A stretch of DNA of 5,534 bases. Source: Betaproteobacteria bacterium HGW-Betaproteobacteria-2 (GTDB taxonomy: Bacteria > Pseudomonadota > Gammaproteobacteria > Burkholderiales > Methylophilaceae). The stretch covers positions 1 to 5,534 of the forward strand of contig PHCM01000116.1 in NCBI GenBank assembly GCA_002842255.1, read 5' to 3'. The notes below the pieces were generated by a model. It was given only the letters and a program-made list of their open reading frames with translations. It ran no database searches and was not told the origin of the DNA. Shown here piece by piece: positions 5,317 to 5,534 of the stretch (the first letter of the stretch is position 1; each line of letters begins with the position of its first letter). The position numbers and the translations under genes are program-made.

Positions 5317-5534
5317 ATGCAGGCATCCGGTATCCGTCATCCACTGGTCAGACGCTACACGCTCTTTCTGCCCCTGATTCTGGCCACGCTGTTGCTGGCG
5401 CAGCCGGCTGCAGCCAATACCAAGGCCGATCAATCGAAGGCCGAGCTGAATGCCCTGCAGAAGAAGATCGATGCACTGAACAAGGAACTGAACTCCTCGC
5501 GCGAAGCGCACCGCGATGCGGCGGACGAACTGAA
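5317..5534 (+). CDS. envC: EnvC-like murein hydrolase activator, N-terminal part (cut by window edge)
   Basis: Only the first 72 codons are visible. From ATG 5317 the product begins with arginines (R7, R12, R13), then a hydrophobic run (about 15-28), then QPAAA with cleavage expected near A33: a Sec signal peptide. From about residue 38 the mature start is rich in K, E, L, N and A with heptad-like spacing (AELNALQKKIDALNKEL, 42-58), consistent with a coiled coil. EnvC proteins have this layout, with a C-terminal degenerate LytM/M23 domain that activates septal amidases in the periplasm; that domain would lie outside the window. The name rests mainly on position six bases after gpmI, as in E. 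coli. No ribosome site is visible, so coupling to gpmI is likely. Another coiled-coil M23-family protein is possible. Confidence 0.75.
   Translation, partial: MQASGIRHPLVRRYTLFLPLILATLLLAQPAAANTKADQSKAELNALQKKIDALNKELNSSREAHRDAADEL

Noticed and set aside
4750..5511. Long minus-strand open frame opposite the gpmI C-terminus and envC start
   Set aside because: It reads as low-information antisense translation rich in Q, G, D and L, spans a gene boundary, and conflicts with two well-supported plus-strand genes.

Overview
The window looks like ordinary chromosome from a betaproteobacterium. The order rhodanese–grxC–secB–(SH3 protein)–gpsA, divergent from gpmI–envC, is a known proteobacterial arrangement: E. 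coli has yibN-grxC-secB-gpsA divergent from gpmI(gpmM)-envC. The GrxC and SecB sequences read as proteobacterial, and base composition is moderately GC-rich and even throughout. A pqqA gene means PQQ-dependent dehydrogenases are likely. With this neighbourhood that suggests a methylotroph such as the Methylophilaceae, but the assignment is inference only. I see no insertion sequence, CRISPR array, tRNA, rRNA or phage gene.

Layout. Positions 1-321 (-) hold the N-terminal part of a PiT-family phosphate transporter that runs off the left edge. Positions 322-633 are a 312-bp noncoding divergent region. It carries a candidate pit promoter, an 11-bp-phased repeat array resembling tandem Pho boxes, and small hairpins just ahead of pqqA. 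Positions 634-705 (+) encode a 23-residue PqqA, the peptide precursor of PQQ, standing alone without pqqBCDE. A perfect A-stem-T inverted repeat at 726-757 is a bidirectional terminator shared by pqqA and the convergent gpsA. A minus-strand cluster then reads, in transcription order, rhodanese (3615-3202), grxC (3199-2945), secB (2801-2313), a secreted SH3-repeat protein (2310-1864) and gpsA (1780-788). A divergent promoter region at about 3616-3765 separates it from gpmI (3766-5310, +) and the first 72 codons of an envC-like gene (5317 to the right edge).

How the genes relate. The minus-strand cluster mixes protein export (SecB), thiol and sulfur handling (glutaredoxin 3, membrane-anchored rhodanese) and phospholipid precursor supply (GpsA). 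The SH3 protein placed between secB and gpsA is probably a periplasmic or envelope protein. gpmI supplies the glycolytic/gluconeogenic phosphoglycerate mutase, and the EnvC-like protein would activate cell-division amidases. Four of the five minus-strand cluster genes appear to use GTG or TTG starts.

The points most worth a second look are the solitary pqqA with its structured leader, and the phased TGTCA-type repeats between pit and pqqA. I did not find convincing evidence of a wholly new biological system.
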